39,541 nt of DNA, taken from Ruminococcus sp. Lineage in GTDB: Bacteria; Bacillota; Clostridia; Oscillospirales; Ruminococcaceae. The translations under genes were made by a program, and so were the position numbers. The notes under the pieces were generated by a model. That model did no database searches. It was not told the origin of the DNA and worked only from the letters and a program-made list of their open reading frames with translations. Positions 24,574 through 32,704 of the stretch are shown here, in pieces; positions within the stretch are counted from its first letter, which is position 1; each line of letters opens with the position of its first letter. The stretch lies in NCBI RefSeq assembly GCF_019417665.1, contig NZ_DXUU01000015.1:1-39541 (forward strand), in the 5' to 3' direction.

Positions 24574-25392
24574 TTATTCTGCTGCCGGAGCAGTAACCTT
24601 GGGCTTACGCAGATTGGTGATACATCCTCTCGGGCATTCCTTCACGCACAGACCGCAGGACTTGCACTTGTCATAATCAATGACCGGATAGGCGTTCTCT
24701 ACGATGATGGCGTCAAACTTGCAGATCTTTTCGCACTTTTTGCAGCCGATGCAGGCATTTTCACAGGACTGTACGGCGACCTTGCCCATATTCCGGGAAG
24801 AACAGCGCACGTCCACTTTTTTCTTCTCGGAGCGCAGCTCAATGAGACCGTTGGGACAGACTTTTGCGCACTTATTGCAGGAGACGCACTTTTCTGTGCA
24901 GAATGTGGCAATGCCGTTCTGGATGGAGATCACGTCGTTTTCGCAGACATTCACGCAGTCTCCCAGTCCCAGACAGCCATAGGCGCAGACACCAGTGCCG
25001 CCGTAGAACCGCTTTGCCGCTGTGCAGGACTGTACACCATCAAAGTCAAACTTCCGCTTTGTGGCGCTGCAAGTACCGTTGCAGTGGAGTACCGGCACCA
25101 TCCGCTCCGCAGCGGAAACAGATACGCCCATGATGTCTCCGATGGCTGACGCCGCGTTGACGCCGCCGGGCAGACAAGCGTTCATGGGGGCACCTTTATT
25201 TACAATGGCATCGGCATAGTCTGCACAGCCTGCATAGCCGCAGGCACCGCAGTTGGCGCCGGGCAGGGCTTCTGTGATCTTTACGGCACGCTCGTCTACC
25301 TTCACGGCAAACACCTTGGAGATCACCACCAACAGCACGCCGAACACAATGCCCATAACGACAAAAATCAAGATGGGATAGATATATTCCAT
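24574..25392 (-). CDS. rnfB: Rnf complex iron-sulfur subunit RnfB
   Basis: 272 residues. An N-terminal membrane helix (YPILIFVVMGIVFGVLLVVI) anchors a cytosolic chain of iron-sulfur centres. A Fes-type cluster lies in CGACGYAGCADYAD (about 47-60), then a Cys-rich stretch (CAYGCLGLGDCVNVC) and three further ferredoxin motifs: CVSCNKCAKVCP, CIGCKKCEKICK and CKSCGLCVKECP. RnfB accepts electrons from reduced ferredoxin and passes them to the membrane subunits. AGGAGG precedes the start, 12 bp behind rnfA. It is the last gene of the operon. No terminator lies between its stop and the promoter of the antisense RNA of unit 1. Confidence 0.95.
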   Translation of the reverse strand: MEYIYPILIFVVMGIVFGVLLVVISKVFAVKVDERAVKITEALPGANCGACGYAGCADYADAIVNKGAPMNACLPGGVNAASAIGDIMGVSVSAAERMVPVLHCNGTCSATKRKFDFDGVQSCTAAKRFYGGTGVCAYGCLGLGDCVNVCENDVISIQNGIATFCTEKCVSCNKCAKVCPNGLIELRSEKKKVDVRCSSRNMGKVAVQSCENACIGCKKCEKICKFDAIIVENAYPVIDYDKCKSCGLCVKECPRGCITNLRKPKVTAPAAE

Positions 25393-25404
25393 GGCACATC
25401 CTCC

Positions 25405-25989
25405 TTATGAACCCAGTCCGCCGAAGCCCAGAAAGCTCATGGACACAATGGCGGCTGCAATGAGCGTTGCGGGAACGCCCCGGAATGTCTTGGGTGTGGA
25501 ATCCTCTGCGTCGTCTACACGGGAGCGCACGCCGGAGAAGATCACCATAGCAAGGGCAAAGCCCAGACCGGAGAATACGGCATTCACCATGGACTGTCCG
25601 AAGCTGTAGCTTTCGTCAATGTTCATGATGGTCACGCCCAGTACGGCGCAGTTGGTGGTGATCAGGGGCAGATATACGCCCAGGGTCTTATACAGCGGCG
25701 GCATAAGCTTCTTGATGACGATCTCCAGCAGCTGAACAAATACTGCAATGACCAGAATAAACGCTACCGTCCGCAGATAAGTCAGCTCCAGGGGCTTCAG
25801 AATGAAGTAGTAAATGGGGTAGGTCACCAGAGATGCGCAGAACATCACAAAGACAACGGCTGCGCCCATGCCGATACTGGAATCCAGCTTTTTCGAAACG
25901 CCCAGGAACGGGCAGATGCCGTAGAATTTGGACAAGACAAAGTTGTTTGTCAGTACGGCGGCAATGATAATGGCAATATACGTACTCAT
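25405..25989 (-). CDS. rnfA: Rnf complex membrane subunit RnfA
   Basis: A 194-residue integral membrane protein with about six helices, related to RnfE and NqrE. The first helix carries the conserved TNNFVLSKFYGICPFLGVSK with its membrane Cys, and a later helix carries TTNCAVLGV (about residues 110-118), giving the Cys pair thought to hold a cluster between RnfA and RnfE. The start ATG overlaps the rnfE stop as ATGA, so the two are coupled. Confidence 0.95.
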   Translation of the reverse strand: MSTYIAIIIAAVLTNNFVLSKFYGICPFLGVSKKLDSSIGMGAAVVFVMFCASLVTYPIYYFILKPLELTYLRTVAFILVIAVFVQLLEIVIKKLMPPLYKTLGVYLPLITTNCAVLGVTIMNIDESYSFGQSMVNAVFSGLGFALAMVIFSGVRSRVDDAEDSTPKTFRGVPATLIAAAIVSMSFLGFGGLGS

Positions 25990-26651
25990 GCGTCAGCCTC
26001 CTCCTGTTTTGCGCCGCATACTGCCGCGTTGGGACAGGATGCACAGCCGATCTTCTTCGGGGGCTTTTTCTTCGCCAGAGCACAGACAATGGCAATGACA
26101 AAGCCCAGTACCAGGAAGCCGCCTGCCGGCATGACAAACAGGCTCATGGTGTGGTTTACCATACCCGGAATCGTCAGTCCGAACCAAGTGCCGGAACCCA
26201 GGATCTCACGGACACTGCCCATGAGGAACAGCGCTAGTGTAAAGCCCAGACCCATGCCTGCGCCGTCCAGCGCAGACGCCAGGACATTGTTCTTGGATGC
26301 GAACATTTCCGCACGTCCCAGAATGATACAGTTTACGGTGATCAGTTCCAGGAATGCCCCCAGACTGGTGTACAGTGACGGCACAAAGCCGTGTACCAGA
26401 AACTGAATGAGGGTCACAAAGGATGCGATAATGACAATATAACAGGGGAGCTTCACCTGTTCTGGGATCACTTTCCGCAGCAGGGAAATGACGATATTGG
26501 AACAGATCAGCACGAACATGGTGGAAAGTCCCATGCCGATGCCGTTGAATGCGCCGGTGGTTACCGCCAGAGTCGGGCACATGCCCAGCAGTCCCACGAG
26601 GGTGGGATTTTCCTTAATAATGCCCTTGGTGAATTCTTTTCCGTAATTCAT
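25986..26651 (-). CDS. rnfE: Rnf complex membrane subunit RnfE
   Basis: A 221-residue integral membrane protein, the paralog of RnfA. Early NPTLVGLLGMCPTLAVT and later ITVNCIILGRAE carry the conserved Cys pair. The protein ends in a cytosolic tail with a further Cys group (CASCPNAAVCG), which I do not know as a standard feature of all RnfE proteins. The start overlaps the rnfG stop (ATGA). Confidence 0.95.
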   Translation of the reverse strand: MNYGKEFTKGIIKENPTLVGLLGMCPTLAVTTGAFNGIGMGLSTMFVLICSNIVISLLRKVIPEQVKLPCYIVIIASFVTLIQFLVHGFVPSLYTSLGAFLELITVNCIILGRAEMFASKNNVLASALDGAGMGLGFTLALFLMGSVREILGSGTWFGLTIPGMVNHTMSLFVMPAGGFLVLGFVIAIVCALAKKKPPKKIGCASCPNAAVCGAKQEEADA

Positions 26652-27217
26652 GCGCCGATCACCTCCTGATTTGCGCTGACTGTTTCGAGTGCACAGTTAA
26701 CAGCGGCTTTCATGCCCTTGGAAGAATAGGTTGCGCCGGTGATATTGTCCACGCCGTCCACAGCGGCAGTGTCAGTTAAGCCCACCAGCTTGTCTACCAG
26801 CAGCTCCGGATTGGATTCCACCTTCGTACCCAGCCCCGGTGTTTCGGAAACAGAGACAAAGGATACACCGGTAATAGCGCCGTCTTTATCCACGCCGATA
26901 ATGACCTGTAAGCCGCCTTTGTTATAGCCGTCTGCGGTAATAAGTACAGCTGCCTGTCCCTTTTCGTCCACATAGAGTGCCGTAGCAGCAGCTTTGTCGC
27001 CGTCTGCCGGAGTGAAATCGGTGATTTCTTCAAATGTGCCTGCATCCGGCAGCTCCTGCAAGCTGGACTGGATGGCATCTGCTTCTGCAGCGGCGATCTT
27101 GTCCTTGGTCACGCTGTTGGCAACTGCCAGCATACCGCAGCATACGGCGCAGATGAGTGCCAGTATCAGAGGCGGTACGATCATATTTTTTGCAGAGGAT
27201 TTTGCTGTATCAGCCAT
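26648..27217 (-). CDS. rnfG: Rnf complex flavoprotein RnfG
   Basis: 189 residues. One N-terminal membrane helix (IVPPLILALICAVCCGMLAV), then an extracytoplasmic FMN-binding domain. The flavinylation motif is ITGATYSS (about residues 160-167), where Thr binds FMN covalently through the action of ApbE, and ApbE is encoded at the head of this operon. The start at 27217 follows GGAGG; a longer frame from 27250 would overlap rnfD more deeply and has no better ribosome site. It overlaps the rnfD stop by eight bases. Confidence 0.93.
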   Translation of the reverse strand: MADTAKSSAKNMIVPPLILALICAVCCGMLAVANSVTKDKIAAAEADAIQSSLQELPDAGTFEEITDFTPADGDKAAATALYVDEKGQAAVLITADGYNKGGLQVIIGVDKDGAITGVSFVSVSETPGLGTKVESNPELLVDKLVGLTDTAAVDGVDNITGATYSSKGMKAAVNCALETVSANQEVIGA

Positions 27218-28202
27218 TGCCCTTCGCCTCCTTTTCCACAGGTTTTGCACCCAGGGGTTTCGTCATGGTGAAACGGTCGATATAGGGGGTCAGCAGGTTC
27301 ATGAGCAGGATGGAGAACGAACAGCCCTCAGGCATATTGGCGAATTCCCGGATGACAAAGGTAAGTATGGCACATCCCAGACCAAAGATCAGCTTGCCTG
27401 CGCCGGTCATAGGCGTGGTGACATAGTCTGTTGCCATGAAGAATGCGCCCAGGATCACGCCGCCGCTGAGGAGCGCATAGAGCACATCGGTCATTTCGCC
27501 GCCGGTTGCCAGTACATAGCAGAGTTCCAGCACAGCCAGACCGCCCAGATAGGATACCGGAGTATGCCAGGAGATCACGCCGATGACCAGCAGGAAAATA
27601 CCGCCGATAAGCAGTGCCAGGGCGGAAGTCTCACCCAGAGAGCCGCCCACATTGCCCAGGAACAGATCCAGCAGGTTTGCATCTCCCGATGCCAGAGGTG
27701 TTGCGCCGGTCACGCCGTCTGCCAGACTGCCGGACGAGGCGAACATATTGCCATCCTGATAATAAAAGGGCTTCACCCAGGTGGTCATGCTTTCGCCGCA
27801 GGACAGCAGCAGGAACACACGTCCCGTAATGGCAGGATTTGCGAAGTTGCAGCCCAATCCGCCAAACAGCTGTTTTACCACAGCCACAGCGAAAATACAG
27901 CCAATGGCAGCCTGCCACAGGGGCAGCGTTGCCGGGAGATTCAGTGCCAGGAGCACACCGGTGAGCAGTGCGCTGCCGTCGGAAACAGTAACTTGCTTTT
28001 GCATAAGCTTCTGACAGACCAGCTCTGTGAATACGCTGACAGTGGCACAGAATACCACCAGCAGCAGGGCACGTGGACCGAAGAACACAGTCGCCGCCAC
28101 AATTGCTGGAACCAACGCCAGTACCACTAGCAGCATAATTTTCTGGGTGGTCATCCCACTCCGCACATGAGGTGACGGAGATACGGTGAATAATGATGCC
28201 AT
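27210..28202 (-). CDS. rnfD: Rnf complex membrane subunit RnfD
   Basis: A 330-residue membrane flavoprotein with about nine to ten helices. The opening SPSPHVRSGMTTQKIM is typical. The covalent FMN site is seen in DGVTGATPLASG at about residues 160-171. Together with RnfE, RnfA and RnfG it forms the ion-translocating core. GAGGAGGAAGG precedes the start. A 142-bp gap holding a repeat element separates it from rnfC. Confidence 0.95.
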   Translation of the reverse strand: MASLFTVSPSPHVRSGMTTQKIMLLVVLALVPAIVAATVFFGPRALLLVVFCATVSVFTELVCQKLMQKQVTVSDGSALLTGVLLALNLPATLPLWQAAIGCIFAVAVVKQLFGGLGCNFANPAITGRVFLLLSCGESMTTWVKPFYYQDGNMFASSGSLADGVTGATPLASGDANLLDLFLGNVGGSLGETSALALLIGGIFLLVIGVISWHTPVSYLGGLAVLELCYVLATGGEMTDVLYALLSGGVILGAFFMATDYVTTPMTGAGKLIFGLGCAILTFVIREFANMPEGCSFSILLMNLLTPYIDRFTMTKPLGAKPVEKEAKGNG

Positions 28203-28231
28203 GTTTTTCCTTCCTCCTCTTTTTTCGTTCA

Positions 28232-28350
28232 GAATTAGGAATTAGGAATTAGGATTGAGGAATGGCGGTGTTCGCTTCGCTCAAAAAATATAATTCCATC
28301 GCCAAAGGCGATACCGACATTCCTAATTCCTAACTCCTCATTCCTCATTT
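28232..28350. repeat. Heptamer-rich inverted-repeat element, copy B, inside the rnf operon
   Basis: The ends are runs of GGAATTA / GGATTGA heptamers in inverted order. The centre has GGTGTTCGCTTCGCTCAAA and TCCATCGCCAAAGGCGATACC, the reverse complement of the pieces in copy A (107-259), with a shorter middle. Its right end runs into rnfC and supplies the rnfC stop codon. It carries no T-run terminator. Confidence 0.7.
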
Positions 28351-29631
28351 CTTGATGCTTGACATATAAAATGCTTTTGCCAGCTGATTATTTTCCGCTA
28401 CGGGGCGCTTTGCCGGGCAGGCGTAGGTACAGCAGCCGCAGTTCATGCACAGGGTAACTTTCAGCTTGCCCAGTGCATCGGCATCCTCATTCCGGAACGC
28501 CTTTGCGATCTCCGTGGGCATGAGCCGCAGAGGACATGCCTGGACGCATCTGCCGCAGTGGATGCAGGCGGACGCCTTCGGAGAGACGAATTTTTCCAGC
28601 GCCAGAATGGCGTTGTTGGCTTTCAGCACCGGGTCTGCTGGGTCGGGAATGGCAATGCCCATCATAGGGCCGCCGTAGAGGAGTTTTTTCGCCCGTTCCA
28701 TGTCGCACTGGGCAAAATCCAGGACATCCTGCACCGGTGTTCCCATGGGTACTATCACATTGCAGGGATTCCCAACTGCGTCGCCGTCTACAGTGACCAT
28801 ACGCTGTACCATGGGCGTTCCCGTTTTGAGGTAGCGGCTCACAAAGGCAACGGAGGATACATTCATGACGATAACGCCTTGATCTGCCGGAAGCTGTCCC
28901 TCCATGACCACACGTCCCAGCGTATTATAAATGAGCACCTTTTCCGCACCCTGGGGATATGTGGTAGGCAGTGTCACCACTTGGATCTCCGGGTGCGCTT
29001 TTGCCTTTTCCGTCAGAATGCGGATGGCTTCAGGCTTGTTTGCCTCAATGCCGATGATCGCTTTCGGGATCTCCAGCCAGTGGAGTACCTGCAATACACC
29101 ATCCAGTACTTCGTCAGGGGCTTCTACCATCTGACGATAGTCGGAAGTGATATACGGCTCACATTCTGCCGCATTGATACACAGGGTATCCACTTTCTGC
29201 TTGGGTGCAAGCTTCACGTGAGTGGGAAAACTTGCGCCGCCCATGCCCACCAGACCGCTTTCCCGGATGGCAGCCAGAAAGCTTGCCTTGTCGGTAATTT
29301 CCGGGGGCTTCACGTCGGGACAGACGGTCTGCTGTCCGTCCGTCTCGATTTCCACTATGGGACAGGTTCTGCCGTTGGACATGCGGTAGGTAGAGATCGC
29401 CTTCACTGTTCCCGACACACCGGCGTGAATGGGTACTGCCATAAAAGCATCTGTATCGCCGATCTTCTGCCCCACTAGTACCGTATCCCGTGGCTTTACC
29501 ACAGGCGTACAGGATGCGCCGATGTGCATGCTCATGGGAATCCGCACCAGCTTCGGCAGCGGCAGGGAAACAGATGCACAATTCTCTGTGTTTTTATGGT
29601 GCGCCAGGTGGACACCATGCAGTTTCTTCAT
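28345..29631 (-). CDS. rnfC: Rnf complex NADH-side subunit RnfC
   Basis: 428 residues, peripheral on the cytosolic side. The N-terminal barrel-sandwich domain (VGQKIGD, VSGTVKAI) is followed by an NQO1-like FMN/NAD region (GLVGMGGASFPTHVKL, INAAECEPYITSD at about 125-165) and two ferredoxin motifs, CIHCGRCVQACP and CMNCGCCTYACP (about 360-410). RnfC passes electrons to NAD. AGAGGAG precedes the start. It is the first rnf gene, 99 bp behind apbE. Its last codons AAG AAA TGA merge with the heptamer repeat. Confidence 0.95.
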   Translation of the reverse strand: MKKLHGVHLAHHKNTENCASVSLPLPKLVRIPMSMHIGASCTPVVKPRDTVLVGQKIGDTDAFMAVPIHAGVSGTVKAISTYRMSNGRTCPIVEIETDGQQTVCPDVKPPEITDKASFLAAIRESGLVGMGGASFPTHVKLAPKQKVDTLCINAAECEPYITSDYRQMVEAPDEVLDGVLQVLHWLEIPKAIIGIEANKPEAIRILTEKAKAHPEIQVVTLPTTYPQGAEKVLIYNTLGRVVMEGQLPADQGVIVMNVSSVAFVSRYLKTGTPMVQRMVTVDGDAVGNPCNVIVPMGTPVQDVLDFAQCDMERAKKLLYGGPMMGIAIPDPADPVLKANNAILALEKFVSPKASACIHCGRCVQACPLRLMPTEIAKAFRNEDADALGKLKVTLCMNCGCCTYACPAKRPVAENNQLAKAFYMSSIKK

Positions 29632-29730
29632 AGGGTTACTCCTCTCTTTTCATGCTTTGTTTCAGGTTTTGACGGTGAATTTTTGTTTATCCGATCATCT
29701 GCAATCACGTGTGTAGAAAACAAAAATGTT

Positions 29731-30690
29731 TCAAAATGTCTCAAATTGCAGCCCATCGCTGATATACAGCGTTCCGCTTGTGTCCTGGGCGACAATTTTG
29801 TAGTCCTCTGCCTGCAAATGGCGGTCAATATGTTCCGTGCCCTCCAGCCAGATGAGGGTGGAGAGAAAATCCGACTGTAAGCCGCTGCCGCAGAATACGG
29901 TCACGGTAGTCAGATCCGACTCCGCCGGCATTCCGGTGACCGGGTCGAGAATATGGCAATATTCCTTGCCGTCATCGGCGGTGAAATAGCGTTCATAGCC
30001 ACCGGATGTGGACAGGAAACAGGCTTCTGTGGTGACTTTTCCCAGAATGCCGTCCTCGTCCGGGTCACGGATCTCTACTGTAAAGGGTTTTCCGCCGGGC
30101 TTTTCGCCGTAAAACAAAATGGACGAGGTCATGGAAATCGTGCCATAGGTTGTCTCGCCGGATTCATCCAGCAGCTGCTTCACGCAGTCTAGCCCATAGC
30201 CCTTTGCCACTGCCCCAGCGTCCAGCTGGGCGTCGTTTGTCAGGGTAACTGTGCCCTCCTCCGCCGTCACATGGGCAGATGAAATGGTAGGCAGAACCGC
30301 ATCCAATTCCGCCTGGGACGGTACATGGGGTGTTTCTGAGGTGATACCCCAGAGTTTCGTCAGAGCACCTACGGTGATATCCACCAGATCACCGTAACGT
30401 TCGTTGTACTCCAGTGTGCGGGACACCAGGTCGTATACATAGGCATTCCCCGACAGTGTGCCGTCTCGGTTCAGCCGGGAGACAGCGCTGTCCGTGGCAT
30501 AGCTGTCCAGCGCTTCGTCCAGGGACTGGAGCAGCCGGGCAACCTCTTCTGTATCGCCGCCCTGGAGGGTCATGGTACACGCCGTATCCATGACCCAAAC
30601 TGTTTTTGTCCGGGTCTGATCTGCCGGTGCGGCACAGGATGTCAAAAATACCAGAGGCAGAATAGATGAAAAAAGTTTTTTCCAAATCAT
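29731..30690 (-). CDS. apbE: FMN transferase ApbE (lipoprotein)
   Basis: 319 residues. A lipoprotein signal (ILPLVFLTSC, lipobox Cys near residue 18) places it on the outer membrane face. The core has the ApbE marks: VMDTACTMTL, LDAGAVAKGYGLD for FAD and metal binding, and CHILDPVTGMPAES with the His and Asp of the active site. ApbE moves FMN from FAD onto Thr of the D/S/T-GAT-S/T motif, and RnfG and RnfD in this operon both carry such a motif, so they are the expected targets. The start at 30690 has AAAGGAAAG; the frame open further upstream has no ribosome site and no homology I can see. Confidence 0.93.
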   Translation of the reverse strand: MIWKKLFSSILPLVFLTSCAAPADQTRTKTVWVMDTACTMTLQGGDTEEVARLLQSLDEALDSYATDSAVSRLNRDGTLSGNAYVYDLVSRTLEYNERYGDLVDITVGALTKLWGITSETPHVPSQAELDAVLPTISSAHVTAEEGTVTLTNDAQLDAGAVAKGYGLDCVKQLLDESGETTYGTISMTSSILFYGEKPGGKPFTVEIRDPDEDGILGKVTTEACFLSTSGGYERYFTADDGKEYCHILDPVTGMPAESDLTTVTVFCGSGLQSDFLSTLIWLEGTEHIDRHLQAEDYKIVAQDTSGTLYISDGLQFETF

Positions 30691-30721
30691 AAAATAATGC
30701 TTTCCTTTATGGTCGGAACAT

Positions 30722-30741
30722 GGTATACTATGTAGTATGCC
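30722..30741. promoter_or_regulatory. 20-bp palindrome upstream of apbE-rnf, candidate operator
   Basis: GGTATACTA-TG-TAGTATGCC is a palindrome with one mismatched pair, 32 bp before the apbE start. On the minus strand a TTGCCC lies next to it and TATACC inside it could serve as a weak -10. Overlap of a palindrome with a promoter suggests a dimeric regulator; none is named. Confidence 0.45.
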
Positions 30742-31077
30742 TTTCGGGCAATTGTTCGATTTTTCAAAAACCCATCTCTCATTATAATACAAATCGACAG
30801 CATTGTAAACCGAAAAACATTGTCTTTTTTGAAACCAAATTATTTTTTGGATTTTCCTGAAAATATTAAGATAAAAATCAATAATCTTCGGAAAATGCAC
30901 GGGAACAGTTGAAATAATTGTTTTTTCGGGTGCAGTTATGCTTTGGCACGGCAGGAGCAAGCCCCTGCCCTACGATTTGTTCTTTTACACAATAGTATCA
31001 TGTAGGGCGGGGGCTTGCTCCCACCGCTGATATGGATTGCATTATGATTTTAAAATGGAAGCTAGGAGGTTTTTTCC
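30742..31077. other. Intergenic region between apbE and the phosphatase, with a long hairpin repeat
   Basis: Apart from the candidate operator at 30722, this stretch is AT-rich and holds an inverted repeat at 30954-31021: GGAGCAAGCCCCTGCCCTA against TAGGGCGGGGGCTTGCTCC around a 29-bp loop. It resembles the dispersed TGTAGGGGCG palindromes elsewhere in the window. I see no gene and no clear promoter for the phosphatase. Confidence 0.6.
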
Positions 31078-31695
31078 ATGAAAGGATATCGCATCAGCGT
31101 CATTCGCCACGGCAGAACGGCTGCAAACGACAAGGGAATTTACATTGGCAGGACGGATTATCCCCTGTCGGACAAAGGTGCGGCGGAGCTTGCCGGAAAA
31201 ATGGACGAGTTTGTGTACCCCAATGTGGCACGTGTTTACAGCAGCCCCCTGCGCCGCTGTATGGAGACGGCGGAAATTTTATTTCCCGATGTGCCGGTGC
31301 AGACGGTAGACAATCTCATTGAGATGGACTTCGGCGAATTTGAGGGGAAATCTGCGGATGAGCTGATAAACCGGGAGGATTTCAAGGAATGGCTCAAAGG
31401 CGGTGTGGATTGCCGTCCGCCCCAGGGGGAAAGCGTAAAAGAAATCCAGCTGCGGATCTTCCGGGCGCTCCGGGAGGTCATCATAGACATGATGCAGGAG
31501 GATCTGCTCCACTGTGCCATGATCACGCATGGCGGTATCATTGCCAATATGCTTGCTGGTTTCGGACTGCCTAAAATTCCAGCGCAGGAATTGCAATGCC
31601 AGCCGGGAGAGGGCTTTGATATTCATATCACCGCAGATCTGTGGCAGCGCTCCCAGGCGTTTGAGATACTGGGAATGACGCCATATAATTCATAA
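31078..31695 (+). CDS. Histidine phosphatase family protein (phosphoglycerate-mutase-like)
   Basis: 205 residues, cytosolic. The RHG phosphohistidine motif is in SVIRHGRTAAND (about 7-18), with YSSPLRRCMETAEIL (second Arg), EMDFGEFEGK (Glu) and ITHGGIIANML (second His, about 149-159), all catalytic positions present. Members include cofactor-dependent mutases, broad phosphatases and CobC; substrate cannot be told, and no cobalamin genes lie near. AGGAGG precedes the start. Confidence 0.88.
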   Translation: MKGYRISVIRHGRTAANDKGIYIGRTDYPLSDKGAAELAGKMDEFVYPNVARVYSSPLRRCMETAEILFPDVPVQTVDNLIEMDFGEFEGKSADELINREDFKEWLKGGVDCRPPQGESVKEIQLRIFRALREVIIDMMQEDLLHCAMITHGGIIANMLAGFGLPKIPAQELQCQPGEGFDIHITADLWQRSQAFEILGMTPYNS

Positions 31696-31723
31696 TTACG
31701 CCGCTGGCGGCAAGGAATAAAAT

Positions 31724-31794
31724 TGTAGGGGCGAACTGTGTTCGCCTGCTGGAGATGCTGGGAAATAATTGGGCGAACACAGTTCGTCCCTACA
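31724..31794. repeat. Dispersed palindromic repeat (TGTAGGGGCGAAC type)
   Basis: TGTAGGGGCGAACTGTGTTCG and CGAACACAGTTCGTCCCTACA form an inverted repeat around a spacer of about 25 bp. The same arms occur at 39327-39398. It has no T-run and no gene. Confidence 0.8.
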
Positions 31795-31885
31795 GCATTT
31801 CAGAAGAACTCATCCCGAAATGTCATTGCATGAATTCCTTCATTCCCGCCATACTATTCCTGACAAAAGCATGGGAGGGAATGGA

Positions 31886-32671
31886 ATGCAGATATTGGAG
31901 GGACAGCGGTTTGCCGGGACAGTGCTCCGGCGAAATCGGCAGCTTTGGTGGGAGATCCCGGGTTTATTGTTGCTGCTGGGTTTCATGCAGCTGCTGGAAT
32001 GGTCTGCGGCGGTACTTTTGCTGCGCATCCGAGGGGAAACGCCGGCAGCGCTGTTGGCGGAGGATAGCGTGCTGTGGCGGTTGGCGCAGATATTTCTGGG
32101 GATTCCTTGCGGTCTGGTGTGGATCTGGTGCAGCTGGACGTTGTGGCTGCGCTGTACTCGTGCTGCCGGAATGCTGCCGGAAAAACGGCGTTATTCCAGG
32201 GGCAAAATGCTGTTTCTGGCGCTGCAGAATGCCCTGATCCGAACGGTGCTGCTCCAGAGTGTGACACTATGTTTCTTCGGTGCGTACCGGTTCTTGGAAA
32301 CTGCGGCGCAGCATAGGGAGAGTGCGCCTTGGCTGTTTGGTACTGTGCAGCTGACGGTGCTGGGAGTGGTGTGCTTTTTGCTGTGGATTTATGTGAGTCT
32401 GGGGCTTTGTTGTGTGCCATTTGTGTGGCTTTCTCAGCCGGAATTGCCGCTGTGGCGCATTCCGCTGCGTGCTATGGGCGTTATGCGTGGGGGCAGACGG
32501 GAATTGCTGGGGATACTAGCGTGGTATATGGTGCAGATGCTGCCCGTTGTGACCATTCCCTGGGTTCTGCCGCATGCTGGGGTAGCGGTGACGGTGTTTT
32601 TCAATATCCGTGTGCGCATGGCGGAAGAAAAAAGTCGCCTTACCATCGGTAAAAAGGTTGCTTGGCGATGA
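31886..32671 (+). CDS. Multi-pass membrane protein of unknown function
   Basis: 261 residues with about five hydrophobic segments, near residues 18-45, 66-88, 112-133, 147-180 and 205-240, and short basic loops (TRAAGMLPEKRRYSRGK, MRGGRRE). It is Leu- and Trp-rich. The start at 31886 has GGGAGGGA five bases upstream; the longer frame from 31769 begins inside the palindromic repeat and is rejected. It lies 33 bp before the pseudouridine synthase gene on the same strand. The basic-loop layout is reminiscent of DUF975-type proteins, but I cannot support that. Confidence 0.7.
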   Translation: MQILEGQRFAGTVLRRNRQLWWEIPGLLLLLGFMQLLEWSAAVLLLRIRGETPAALLAEDSVLWRLAQIFLGIPCGLVWIWCSWTLWLRCTRAAGMLPEKRRYSRGKMLFLALQNALIRTVLLQSVTLCFFGAYRFLETAAQHRESAPWLFGTVQLTVLGVVCFLLWIYVSLGLCCVPFVWLSQPELPLWRIPLRAMGVMRGGRRELLGILAWYMVQMLPVVTIPWVLPHAGVAVTVFFNIRVRMAEEKSRLTIGKKVAWR

Positions 32672-32704
32672 AGCTTTTTTACTTTTTATGAAAGGATAGC
32701 GCTT

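Noticed and set aside
26994..28130. A 378-codon plus-strand frame opposite rnfG and rnfD
   Set aside because: The opposite strand holds clear Rnf subunits; the His/Gln-rich product is an antisense shadow.
28558..29478. A 306-codon plus-strand frame opposite rnfC
   Set aside because: Shadow of rnfC with no motif of its own.
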